In this document: positions 1-6,449 of the stretch, piece by piece
Position numbering within the stretch: position 1 is the stretch's first letter
Layout of the letters: each line of letters opens with the position of its first letter
IMG/VR virus record: IMGVR_UViG_3300043331_000205
Span: 1-32,355 of that record
Origin: a virus
DNA: 32,355 bases
Reading direction: 5' to 3' (one strand)
Notes under the pieces: generated by a model
Seen by the model: only the letters and a program-made list of their open reading frames with translations
The model's database searches: none
Told to the model about the DNA's origin: nothing
Program-made: the position numbers and the translations under genes

Positions 1-2
1 CC

Positions 3-353
3 GCCGACGCTGTCCCGCCGGAACGTTGCAGTGTGGGCAGGCCTCATCTTGGTTGCGGCTATGCGTACAAGACAGCCACCACAGAAGAACTAGCAGCCGA
101 GTTGAGGCGTCGGGGGTGGTGGGCCTATGACCAAATGGAATATCGGAAAAGATACGTCGAGATTCTTCGGGAAGAGGGAGCCATCGTCATCGAAAGAGAT
201 GAGAACGGCGAGTGGCCTGAATGGGCGCAGCAATCTGTAGCGGACATGGGGGCGCAAGCTCGGACTACGGGCAAGGGGTACGCCGTTCGTGTGGCAAATG
301 AACGGCTCGACCGACTAGCAACCAATCAACCAGCCAGCAGGGAGAGTGTGTGA
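3..353 (+). CDS. Hypothetical protein, probably cut by the left edge
   Basis: The reading frame is open to the left end of the window, so this is probably the C-terminal part of a longer gene. The first possible internal start is a GTG at 33, but I see no convincing ribosome-binding site in front of it. The visible part is charged and predicted helical, with a run of Glu/Arg-rich helix in the middle (EELAAELRRR). Near the visible beginning a Cys, a His and another Cys lie close together (RCSVGRPHLGC), which could be half of a metal site, but this is weak. Its TGA stop overlaps the GTG start of the nuclease gene that follows, so the two are probably co-translated and the protein may belong to the recombination module. 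I do not recognise the family. Confidence 0.55.
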   Translation, partial: ADAVPPERCSVGRPHLGCGYAYKTATTEELAAELRRRGWWAYDQMEYRKRYVEILREEGAIVIERDENGEWPEWAQQSVADMGAQARTTGKGYAVRVANERLDRLATNQPASRESV

Positions 354-1411
354 ACGACATTAGCAACGCAGGGCATAGCGATTTGATCGCCTGGCTCCGC
401 TGTCCCAACAAGTACAAGTACCAAGTGGTTTGGCACATCCAGGCCAAGCGCCGCTCGGACAAGTTGGCGATAGGCACGATGGTCCACCGCTTCCTTCAGG
501 GCTGGAACCTGAACGAAGATCTCGTTGCCATCCGGGCCGAGTTCGAGAAGCGGGCCGAAGAGACTGCCTTCACGGACGAGGAACTGATCGACAACAAGGC
601 CCTCGTGGAGACCGCATGGGACATCTTCCTGCGGTACCTGGACGAGTGGGAAGAGGATCTGAGGCCGGAGAACATGAAGATCCTGCACGTCGAGGAAGAG
701 TTCACGCTCACCTGGGAAGCCGATGGTCGCACCCTCTCGATCCGAGTCACTCCTGACCTTGTGTACCAGGATCTCCGCACGGGCGTCATCTGGATCAAGG
801 ACTACAAGACGGTGGACTCCATCCCTAACAGCCGTGAGGTTCCCACCTACCAGATGCTTCTGTACCTGGCTGCTGTGCAGGCTGCCTACCCGGATGCCCG
901 AGTGGGCTTCGTGCTCGACTACATCCGGCGTAAGGAACCTGTCCAACCCAGGCTCAACGCCACCCACAACAAGGACTCCAAAGAGTTTGGGCACCTGTTC
1001 GTCAACAGCCTGAAGGTTGTGGACACCACCTACCAGTTGCTCAAAGAGTTCCTGGAGACTGAGGCCCCGGCTCTGCTGAAGGAACCGAACCACATCATGC
1101 GGCTGGAGGAACTGAAGGAATCTTCCAACTTCTTCCAGCGAGACATTGTGTTCCTACCGGACCAGGCCATCGAGAACGCTCTGGATGACGCCACTGGCGG
1201 GCTCCTGGCGATGGAGAGCGCCATCCGGTTCCCCCGAGTGTTCATCCAGAACGGCGGGCAGTCCTGCGACCAATGCGAATTCAAGCCCCTCTGTCTTGCC
1301 GAACTGCGTGGAGAGGGAATAGACTCACTGCTGGAGGCGTTCTATGAGGAACGACCACCGAAGAACGAGTACGAGAGCGAGGAAGAGAGTGCCGAGACCA
1401 ATCAAGAGTGA
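350..1411 (+). CDS. Cas4/RecB-like PD-(D/E)XK nuclease with probable Fe-S cluster
   Basis: A 353-residue protein of the phage Cas4/RecB exonuclease type. The catalytic core is visible as Asp136 in TPDLVY followed by Asp151-Tyr-Lys153 in KDYKT, the D...(D/E)xK signature. A QMLLYLAAVQ helix follows, matching the Q-motif of RecB nucleases. One cysteine near the N-terminus (Cys18 in RCPNKY) and three near the C-terminus (Cys306-x2-Cys309-x5-Cys315) match the four-cysteine iron-sulfur arrangement of Cas4 and AddB. Members of this family resect DNA ends for recombination or repair. The GTG start overlaps the previous stop as GTGA and has a GGGAGAG ribosome-binding site. The next two genes encode a RecA-like ATPase and a likely single-strand-binding protein, which supports a recombination role. 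No CRISPR array is present, so there is no reason to call it a CRISPR adaptation protein. Confidence 0.85.
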   Translation: MNDISNAGHSDLIAWLRCPNKYKYQVVWHIQAKRRSDKLAIGTMVHRFLQGWNLNEDLVAIRAEFEKRAEETAFTDEELIDNKALVETAWDIFLRYLDEWEEDLRPENMKILHVEEEFTLTWEADGRTLSIRVTPDLVYQDLRTGVIWIKDYKTVDSIPNSREVPTYQMLLYLAAVQAAYPDARVGFVLDYIRRKEPVQPRLNATHNKDSKEFGHLFVNSLKVVDTTYQLLKEFLETEAPALLKEPNHIMRLEELKESSNFFQRDIVFLPDQAIENALDDATGGLLAMESAIRFPRVFIQNGGQSCDQCEFKPLCLAELRGEGIDSLLEAFYEERPPKNEYESEEESAETNQE

Positions 1412-1412
1412 A

Positions 1413-2189
1413 GTGAAGAAGCGAGTGGGTACTGAGGCTGCTCCGGCCGAAGTGCAGGAGATCAAGCCCATGTCCCTCAAAGACCGCACCAAGCCGCCGG
1501 GTCACATCGACCGTCTGGTGGGCGGGCTGTTCGGTCCCCCAAAGAGTGGGAAGACCACCGTGGCCTGCTCGGGCGGGAAGACCCTGCTTATCGAGTTCGA
1601 CCCGGACGGAGACGCCACCGAGACCATCCAAGGCCGCACGGACATTGATGTGTTCAAGCCCGCCAACTGGTCAGAAGTGGACAGCATGACCAAAGACCTG
1701 CTCACTGTGGACCGAGAGACCTGGGACTTCTGGGTGCTCGACTCCGTGAGCTTCTGGGCCGAGATCTTGGGAGGCAAGGAACTGGCAACCCAACTAAAGG
1801 CCGGGAAAGATCCCCGGCAGGTCTATCAACGCATCGGTGCCTCCATCAACCAGACCTTCCGTGATCTCCTGACCGGCCCTGCCTCCGTGATCTTCACGGC
1901 GCAGATCAAAGCCGACAACGGGGATGACGACGACAGTGACATTGTGACGATTGGCCCGGACGAGGCCGTGTACCCCGTCACCTTGGCGGTCACGCCGATG
2001 GTGTTCAAGGTGCTCGGGCCTTCGGCCAGCTTCATCGGTCGCACCTTCCGTCGAAGCGACGGCTTCTATGTGAGCTTCAACGACGGCGGACGCAGCCCGG
2101 CCTCGAACCGGCTGGGCCTACAAAGCCCCCAGAAAGAACCTTCCCTACAAGAGATCCTGAAGAGCATCAGAGAAAGGAATGCAAAGTGA
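1413..2189 (+). CDS. Sak4/RecA-like ATP-binding protein
   Basis: A RecA-fold ATPase of the type found in phage recombination modules (Sak4-like, AAA_24-type). The Walker A loop is GPPKSGKTT, and the hydrophobic strand ending in Asp (FWVLDSVSFW) is the Walker B candidate. Such proteins act as minimal RecA-like recombinases or annealing helpers together with a single-strand-binding protein. Three starts are possible: ATG 1344, which would overlap the nuclease gene by 68 bases; GTG 1413, just after the nuclease stop; and ATG 1470, which has AGGAG nine bases upstream and puts Walker A about 20 residues from the N-terminus, as is common for the family. I chose 1413 to match the tight gene packing, but 1470 is a serious alternative. 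The stop overlaps the next GTG start as GTGA. Confidence 0.8.
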   Translation: MKKRVGTEAAPAEVQEIKPMSLKDRTKPPGHIDRLVGGLFGPPKSGKTTVACSGGKTLLIEFDPDGDATETIQGRTDIDVFKPANWSEVDSMTKDLLTVDRETWDFWVLDSVSFWAEILGGKELATQLKAGKDPRQVYQRIGASINQTFRDLLTGPASVIFTAQIKADNGDDDDSDIVTIGPDEAVYPVTLAVTPMVFKVLGPSASFIGRTFRRSDGFYVSFNDGGRSPASNRLGLQSPQKEPSLQEILKSIRERNAK

Positions 2190-2719
2190 GCGCAACAGCA
2201 GTAGTGATTCCGGTCACCGAAGCAGACGTAGAGAACGCCGCCAGTGGAGGCGGAGCCTATGCCACGCTCGAAGTCCCAGCCGACTATCGCCTCATGGTGA
2301 CGGGGGTTGAGGACTGGAAGCAGGAAGGCAAGACGATGGGTTGGGTGTACACCCTGACCATCAGCGAAGAGGCAGGCAAGGGCCTGACCTTCAAGTACTT
2401 CCTCAGCTTCGAGAAGGAACGGCGATCCAAGATGATCCGTTTCTTCGAGGCCGCAGGCAGCCCCCTGGCAGTGGGCCAGAACCAGACCGACCCCAACGAG
2501 GTTGTGGCGGCGGAGGCCGAACTGGGGGGCCGCATCGACTTCCCTCGCAAGTACTACAAGGCCCTGGAGGAAGACGGTGGCACCCCTGGTGACGCCGTGA
2601 CTGCCCTCGGACCCATCTACCGTGAGGTTCGGTGGGTCTTCCCGCTGACCGAGCTAGAGGCTAGCGAGGATACCGACAGCGCAGAGCCCGCAGTCGCAGA
2701 AGTACCCACCTTAGAGTAA
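2186..2719 (+). CDS. DUF669-like putative single-stranded-DNA-binding protein
   Basis: A 177-residue protein beginning with a GTG that overlaps the ATPase stop as GTGA, with AAAGGA seven bases upstream. The layout fits the DUF669 family of small phage DNA-binding proteins: a beta-rich core with the phrase GKGLTFKYFLSFEKE, then a helix with FFEAAGSPL, then GGRIDFPRKYY, and an acidic C-terminal tail (ELEASEDTDSAEPAVAEVP). An acidic tail is typical of single-strand-binding proteins that recruit partners. Neighbours are the Sak4-like ATPase and a Cas4-like nuclease, so a role in coating single strands during recombination or replication is likely. The family match is by eye only. Confidence 0.6.
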   Translation: MSATAVVIPVTEADVENAASGGGAYATLEVPADYRLMVTGVEDWKQEGKTMGWVYTLTISEEAGKGLTFKYFLSFEKERRSKMIRFFEAAGSPLAVGQNQTDPNEVVAAEAELGGRIDFPRKYYKALEEDGGTPGDAVTALGPIYREVRWVFPLTELEASEDTDSAEPAVAEVPTLE

Positions 2720-2726
2720 GCCAACC

Positions 2727-2794
2727 ACCGTGTGCAGGCGCATGGGGAGTCTCATAAGCTTCCCTGCTAGGTTCAAGTCCTAGGCACGGTACCA
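2727..2794 (+). tRNA. tRNA with anticodon CAT (Met or Ile2), very short D-arm
   Basis: The acceptor stem is ACCGTGT (2727-2733) with GCACGGT (2784-2790), seven pairs including one G-U, followed by discriminator A and an encoded CCA (2792-2794). The T-arm is CTAGG / TTCAAGT loop / CCTAG. The anticodon stem GGAGT/GCTTC encloses the loop CTCATAA, giving anticodon CAT with T33 and A37 in their usual places; the variable loop is CCTG. Only 12 bases (2734-2745) separate the acceptor and anticodon stems, where about 19 are normal, so the D-arm is at best a three-pair mini-hairpin. The paired A1-T72 and the absence of the three G-C pairs in the anticodon stem argue against an initiator tRNA. It could be elongator Met, Ile2 with lysidine, or a decaying copy. 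Confidence 0.75.
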
Positions 2795-2796
2795 CC

Positions 2797-3093
2797 ATGA
2801 ACAGTCGCTTAGGAATTTTCTCCCTCCCCATTGTCTATACCGAGGACACTGGGGAGGGCCTGTCCGGCCATCTGGTTCCCGGTGTGGCGATCAATGTCCG
2901 CCCCGGCCTGACCGCCTGGGAAGAAGCAAACACCCTCGTTCACGAAAGCATCCACCACATTCTCCAGAACATGGGCATGGGGTGGGAAGAAGAGGTTGAA
3001 GAGGACTTCGTGCAGAGGATGACGCCGTGGTTGCAGATGTGGCTCTTCCAGAACCCGGAAGTGATTGGGTACATCCTGAAGCTGATGCAATAG
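2797..3093 (+). CDS. Small HExxH zinc metallopeptidase-like protein
   Basis: A 98-residue protein with HESIHH in a helix (residues about 49-54), the HExxH zinc site of metallopeptidases. The size and the EEANTLVHESIHHIL context recall minimal ImmA/IrrE- or SprT-like domains, which cleave repressors or other DNA-associated proteins. I see no clear third zinc ligand motif, so the exact family is open. The ATG starts only two bases after the CCA of the tRNA and has no proper ribosome-binding site, so translation would need either a long transcript with the tRNA unprocessed or initiation on a nearly leaderless RNA made by tRNA processing. It is the last gene of the + strand group and converges with the - strand genes. 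Confidence 0.65.
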   Translation: MNSRLGIFSLPIVYTEDTGEGLSGHLVPGVAINVRPGLTAWEEANTLVHESIHHILQNMGMGWEEEVEEDFVQRMTPWLQMWLFQNPEVIGYILKLMQ

Positions 3094-3097
3094 GGAA

Positions 3098-3120
3098 CCC
3101 GGCCCCTTAGCGGAGCCGGG
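3098..3120. terminator. Candidate bidirectional hairpin between convergent genes
   Basis: CCCGGC (3098-3103) pairs with GCCGGG (3115-3120) around an 11-base loop, in the 39-base gap between the convergent stops at 3093 and 3133. The position suits termination in both directions, but neither side carries a run of T, so an intrinsic terminator is only a possibility. Confidence 0.35.
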
Positions 3121-3132
3121 CTCTGGGTTGCT

Positions 3133-3378
3133 CTAAGCGAGCCTGATGTTCTGCGGGAACGCTTCGACTAGCGCCTCAGCGATCTTCTTGTTGGGTACTT
3201 CGGCATTGCCGTCCTCATCGAACTGCACAGAGGTTACGGCTCGGTCCGTCATAACCTGCTTGCCATCCTCGTTCAAGACGGGATCGCCAGCGTTCGTCTG
3301 AGGGACCTTGATAGTCCAGTACATGCCCGAAGGCAGGTCGGCCTGCTTGATCCCGATTCCCTTGATCTTTACGCCCAT
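3133..3378 (-). CDS. Hypothetical small protein at the end of the late transcript
   Basis: An 81-residue protein starting at MGVKIKGIG. The frame is open further upstream, but the ATG at 3378 has a near-perfect AGGAGG ribosome-binding site just in front (complement of 3382-3387), which decides the start. The protein is probably a compact beta-rich fold with repeated short strands (SGMYWTIKVP, VTSVQFDEDGNAEVP) and an amphipathic helix near the end (KKIAEALVEAFPQ). It lies directly downstream of the beta-hydroxylase-like gene, is the last gene of the - strand series, and ends close to the convergent hairpin. I do not recognise the family. The strong ribosome-binding site suggests it may be made in quantity. 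Confidence 0.7.
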   Translation of the reverse strand: MGVKIKGIGIKQADLPSGMYWTIKVPQTNAGDPVLNEDGKQVMTDRAVTSVQFDEDGNAEVPNKKIAEALVEAFPQNIRLA

Positions 3379-3392
3379 AGTTTCCTCCTTTC

Positions 3393-3839
3393 TTATCGCT
3401 GTACATCGACCACAAGATGAATGCGGTCGGAGTCTCCGTGGTTCCACACAGCATGGAGCCGCTTGTAGGGCACCGGGCCCCACCAGAAGCCAGGCTGCAT
3501 GTACCTGTCTACTTCGTCGGTCTCGTCCCACCAGATCGACTGAGGGTTAGTTCTGATTGGGAGATGCCAACGCTCCCCGAGATCCATCGCATCGACGTGG
3601 GGGTTGACCACATCTCCGGCTCGGAGTCGGTTGAGCATGATGTGGGACGCCCTGCCGCCCACCAGGCCCTCGATCTCGGCAATAGCTGCCCGGATCAGCG
3701 GAGCCTTGGTAAGCCACGCAGGGAACCCCGTGTCGAGGGGATGCGCCATGTCGATCCCGGCCCCGTCCCTGTGGAAAGTGATCTTCTCGATCTCCTGGGC
3801 CAAGGCGTCCAGATCTTGTTCCGATGGCAAGAATCTCAT
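3393..3839 (-). CDS. Aspartyl/asparaginyl beta-hydroxylase-family 2-oxoglutarate oxygenase
   Basis: A 148-residue protein matching the Asp/Asn beta-hydroxylase family (cupin-type Fe(II)/2-oxoglutarate oxygenases). The iron triad is visible: His81-x-Asp83 in NPHVDAMD and the distal His129 in LHAVWNHGDSDRIH. Arg139 in the same segment fits the 2-oxoglutarate carboxylate contact, and WHLPIRTNPQ matches the usual R-x-H-x-P strand after the first histidine. The length equals a bare catalytic domain, without the N-terminal extensions of cellular enzymes. The target cannot be read; such domains hydroxylate Asp/Asn/Arg side chains or small peptides. It sits at the distal end of the tail/lysis transcript, so a virion or host-wall protein is a possible substrate, but this is speculation. 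Confidence 0.82.
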   Translation of the reverse strand: MRFLPSEQDLDALAQEIEKITFHRDGAGIDMAHPLDTGFPAWLTKAPLIRAAIAEIEGLVGGRASHIMLNRLRAGDVVNPHVDAMDLGERWHLPIRTNPQSIWWDETDEVDRYMQPGFWWGPVPYKRLHAVWNHGDSDRIHLVVDVQR

Positions 3840-3848
3840 GGCACCAGT

Positions 3849-4910
3849 TTAGTAGGGAGCCTGGGCACCGGGGTACCCGCCCCTCTGGAACTGGTACTCA
3901 ACCGGAGGCTCCCCGCCCCCTACGTCGGGCACTTCCATCTCAGCCCATGCCAGAAGGTAGCGTCGAGCCCCATCAGGAAGCTCTAGCTCCACCCACGAAA
4001 GCTGGTACCTCCGGGGAGCCGTGGGGATCTCTAACTCAGCGAAGGACACTCGGTAGCGTCTGTCGGCATTGGGGATCTCCAGTTCCGCAAAAGACATCTG
4101 GTACCGCCTCGGGGCATTAGGAATTTCCAACTCTGCAAACGAAACCCGATACCGGCGTGGGGCTGTTGGGACTTCCAACTCCGCAAAGGAAACCTGATAC
4201 CTACGGTCGCTGTTCAGAGAGACTTCGTAGAACGCAGTCAACGACTGAATGACACTGGTGCCTGTCATAGCAGATGTGGTCCACGTGTCTCCTGTGCCGG
4301 TCAGAATTCGAGTGCCGACATGCCCTGCCACATCTGCTGTAGAAGACGATCCCGACCGGGAATCGAACCGCTCGGTGTAGTTGGCGATGGGGGTCTTGGA
4401 GTTGTCATTGCTCTCCGCTCCCAGTGCTCCGAAGAAGAGGTACTCCCGGTTGGTAAGTCCCGAGAGGGTGGCCGAGATTGCTTCAGCCGACATGGAGGTA
4501 TCTATCGTGGTGGCTGGTGTTTCCCAAGCCAGGGTGTTCCCTGCCCCAACCACCGCTTCGACAATATGGATAATGCCTGCAGCGTTGTTGGCCCCTTGAT
4601 AGGTGTTGGTAATGGAGTTGCCAGTTCCGATCTCGGTAGTGACCTTAGTTCTCCAAAGAGAAACCGTGCAGCCGTCTGCAACAGCCCCGTCAGTTTCAGT
4701 TAGCTCAAAGACCTTCTCCCATGTATGGCCGTGAGTATCCGTGACAAGGTGGTAGCTGGTAGCTCCATCCGTTGTATTGTTGTTGTTTGAGACGCACCAG
4801 ATCAGGATCTCTTTGTCCACTGTCAGAGCACTGGTGGGACTGACGCTAACCGAAGCAGCCGAAGCTGTATGGGACCCAAGGCCACGGGGAGTGATTCCCG
4901 AGATAGCCAT
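3849..4910 (-). CDS. Virion appendage-like protein with six C-terminal 16-residue repeats
   Basis: A 353-residue protein in two parts. Residues 1 to about 235 are Ser/Thr/Gly/Asn-rich and beta-type, the composition of tail-fibre or decoration proteins. The C-terminal part is six tandem 16-residue units of the form RRYxxSFAELEhPxAx, followed by a Gly/Pro/Tyr-rich tail (EPPVEYQFQRGGYPGAQ). The repeats would form successive short beta strands or a repeating spike, and their number could vary by recombination. Neighbours are other small virion-like proteins on one side and the hydroxylase on the other. A receptor-binding or surface-displayed role is likely but not proven. The start ATG at 4910 follows the previous stop by four bases. 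Confidence 0.65.
   Translation of the reverse strand: MAISGITPRGLGSHTASAASVSVSPTSALTVDKEILIWCVSNNNNTTDGATSYHLVTDTHGHTWEKVFELTETDGAVADGCTVSLWRTKVTTEIGTGNSITNTYQGANNAAGIIHIVEAVVGAGNTLAWETPATTIDTSMSAEAISATLSGLTNREYLFFGALGAESNDNSKTPIANYTERFDSRSGSSSTADVAGHVGTRILTGTGDTWTTSAMTGTSVIQSLTAFYEVSLNSDRRYQVSFAELEVPTAPRRYRVSFAELEIPNAPRRYQMSFAELEIPNADRRYRVSFAELEIPTAPRRYQLSWVELELPDGARRYLLAWAEMEVPDVGGGEPPVEYQFQRGGYPGAQAPY
3918..4205 (-). repeat. Six tandem 48-bp coding repeats
   Basis: Six head-to-tail units of exactly 48 bp (boundaries near 4205, 4157, 4109, 4061, 4013, 3965 and 3918), each encoding 16 residues that begin Arg-Arg-Tyr. The first four units (SFAELE core) are the most alike; the last two have diverged to SWVELE and AWAEME. 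All remain in frame, so copy-number change would keep the protein intact. Confidence 0.92.
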
Positions 4911-4913
4911 GGG

Positions 4914-5360
4914 TTACACCTGAGTCGCTAAGAACCGAAGGTAGAGGCTGGTGTAGTCCGTGATGGCGTCGGCTTCGGCACCGGACAGGGTGTACGAGCC
5001 ATCTCCGAAGGCATCCGGCGTCGTTCCGGCCGACACGGCTGTGGCTATCAGAGTCCCCGGCGAGCCTTCATTGGTGTAGCCCTGCCGAAGCTGCACAGTT
5101 TCGTTGATTGTGGCACCGCCCGAAGCGTCCTTCCCTCGACGCCACCGAATAGTGTGCCCGGAAGAGGACACTGGGTCCTCCAGGTTGGTCAGCTTGGTGA
5201 CGTAGACATCGGACGTGGGAGCGAGTGCCGTGCGGATGTAGTCCGAGTCGGAGGCTGAAGACTCGTCAATCGTTTGGAACAGGTTGGAAGAGCCGCCTCC
5301 CTGGTCAGTCCAGGAGCCATCGTTAGTTGTGTCAGTTGAGGGTCTTCCGAATTGCGCCAT
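4914..5360 (-). CDS. Putative virion structural protein
   Basis: A 148-residue beta-type protein rich in Ser, Thr, Gly and Asp. It opens with MAQFGRPSTDT and continues with SNLFQTIDESSASDSDYI, a pattern I associate with small phage structural or appendage proteins that share a jelly-roll-like core; that recollection is not a database result. The middle has HTIRWRRGKD and the end TDYTSLYLRFLATQV, alternating strand-like segments. It directly follows the preceding small membrane-protein gene (TAA then ATG with no gap) and precedes the repeat-bearing appendage gene, so all three are probably on one transcript. Likely on the outside of the particle; function unknown. Confidence 0.6.
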   Translation of the reverse strand: MAQFGRPSTDTTNDGSWTDQGGGSSNLFQTIDESSASDSDYIRTALAPTSDVYVTKLTNLEDPVSSSGHTIRWRRGKDASGGATINETVQLRQGYTNEGSPGTLIATAVSAGTTPDAFGDGSYTLSGAEADAITDYTSLYLRFLATQV

Positions 5361-5573
5361 TTACTTCTTTCTCCTGAACGAGCACATCTTACCCTTCCTG
5401 CACCAGTGAAAGCGGCCGAGCGTGAAGCCGGGGTTGGAGCGGAGCCGGACGTAGTTCTCCCGGTCCTTGGAGAGATAGACGATGCGAGCCTTCTTGGGAG
5501 GCTTCCGCAATGAGCCGACGAGAAGCCATCCCATGACGGCCCCAATGCCAGCGAGGATGGCCCCTGGCTCCAT
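5361..5573 (-). CDS. Small membrane protein, basic tail
   Basis: A 70-residue protein with one hydrophobic segment near the N-terminus (AILAGIGAVMGWLLVGSL, about residues 4-21) and a strongly basic C-terminal part (RKPPKKARIVY, FRRKK) with two cysteines (WCRKGKMC). The charge distribution suggests the N-terminus outside and the tail in the cytoplasm. Its ATG shares a base with the stop of the upstream gene (TAATG). It lies just beyond the lysis genes, so a role as an accessory membrane protein of lysis is possible, but there is no family match. Confidence 0.55.
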   Translation of the reverse strand: MEPGAILAGIGAVMGWLLVGSLRKPPKKARIVYLSKDRENYVRLRSNPGFTLGRFHWCRKGKMCSFRRKK

Positions 5574-5851
5574 TAGGCGTCCTGGAAAAGCGTGCCTTCA
5601 ATGGTGCCCGCCACGACTTCCACGTAGACTCCGCCCGAGGCTTCCTTGTAGTTGCCCAGGCCGTAGGAGATCGAGAGGGAGCCGTTAGCCGCCAACTCGA
5701 TCTGTTCCAGGATGATTCCCGAAACAGCCGCTTTGCGGAGCCTAACCGTGGCAACGGCAGCGATGCCAGCCGCTTCCCGGATGCTGAACCCAGCCAGCTT
5801 GTTGACCGCTGTGTGGTTTGTGTTGGCAGTGATTGTGGTAGGTACTTGCAT
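5573..5851 (-). CDS. Small beta-rich virion-like protein
   Basis: A 92-residue protein starting at MQVPTTITANTNHT. The frame is open 18 codons further upstream, but that would overlap the preceding gene, and the ATG at 5851 lies four bases after its TGA, so I take the shorter start. It is rich in Ala, Val, Thr and Gly with strand-like segments (ATVRLRKAAVSGIILEQIEL, SGGVYVEVVAGTIEG), like a small capsid- or tail-decoration domain. I do not recognise the family. It sits between the membrane-anchored metalloprotease and the small membrane protein. Confidence 0.6.
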   Translation of the reverse strand: MQVPTTITANTNHTAVNKLAGFSIREAAGIAAVATVRLRKAAVSGIILEQIELAANGSLSISYGLGNYKEASGGVYVEVVAGTIEGTLFQDA

Positions 5852-5855
5852 CCCG

Positions 5856-6449
5856 TCAGGATAGCAAGTGGCAAGGCACTGCGCTGTCCATAAAGGCATT
5901 GGCATACGCCTCGATGGGCCGCATCGGGTGAGGCAGATGGTCCGAGCGCCAATCGGTCGTCTGTTCGGCCCAAGGGAGGGAAGCCTGGAAAGCCGTGCGT
6001 TCCTCCTGTGTGGTCAAATTCTGGTCCCACACGTGCCCAAGCTCGTGCAGGAACAGCCGTGCCAGGTAAGCCGGGTCGTGGGCATGTCGGTTGAGCACGA
6101 CGGCGTTAGCGAAGGCGTACCCCACAGTCGAGGCGAAGGTGACCTGAAGTTTCCCTCCCGGCAACTCGGCAAAGAGGGGGCGCAGGTCCCGGCGCACAAT
6201 GCTCAGGGTGTTGAGGATGATGGCCCTCTGCTCGGGCGTCCCGTAGTCGCTCTCGGATGTGGCGTAGAAGGTGACGACCACTCCGCCATCCGGGTCGTTG
6301 TACGACAGATCGAGCACGTTCTCCGGTAAGTATTCCAGTTGGGGCGGAATGGCACACTCTCGTTGCCAAGCGTCGGCCTGAAGGGCAGCCCCCATTACGA
6401 GCCCCCCGATTAGGCCAAGGACCAGAGCGTAACGCTGTACCCGCTTCAC
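5856..6449 (-). CDS. Membrane-anchored gluzincin-type metalloprotease in the lysis cassette
   Basis: A 197-residue protein. The start is a GTG at 6449 overlapping the endolysin stop as GTGA, with GAGGA seven bases upstream; a longer ATG frame from 6473 has no such support. Residues 6-24 form a signal or anchor helix (RYALVLGLIGGLVMGAALQ). The zinc site is HELGH at 135-139, and Glu180 in RPIEAYANAF about 40 residues later fits the third ligand of gluzincins. The product should act outside the cytoplasmic membrane. Directly following the endolysin, it could help degrade wall-associated protein during lysis or entry. No similarity to Rz-type spanins is visible. The catalytic motif is clear; the target is unknown. 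Confidence 0.7.
   Translation of the reverse strand: MKRVQRYALVLGLIGGLVMGAALQADAWQRECAIPPQLEYLPENVLDLSYNDPDGGVVVTFYATSESDYGTPEQRAIILNTLSIVRRDLRPLFAELPGGKLQVTFASTVGYAFANAVVLNRHAHDPAYLARLFLHELGHVWDQNLTTQEERTAFQASLPWAEQTTDWRSDHLPHPMRPIEAYANAFMDSAVPCHLLS

Noticed and set aside
3098-3120. Strong intrinsic terminator
   Set aside because: The stem is six pairs with an 11-base loop and no T-run on either side, so I list it only as a weak candidate.
3918-4205. CRISPR-like array
   Set aside because: The repeats are directly adjacent without unique spacers, are in frame, and encode a 16-residue protein repeat.
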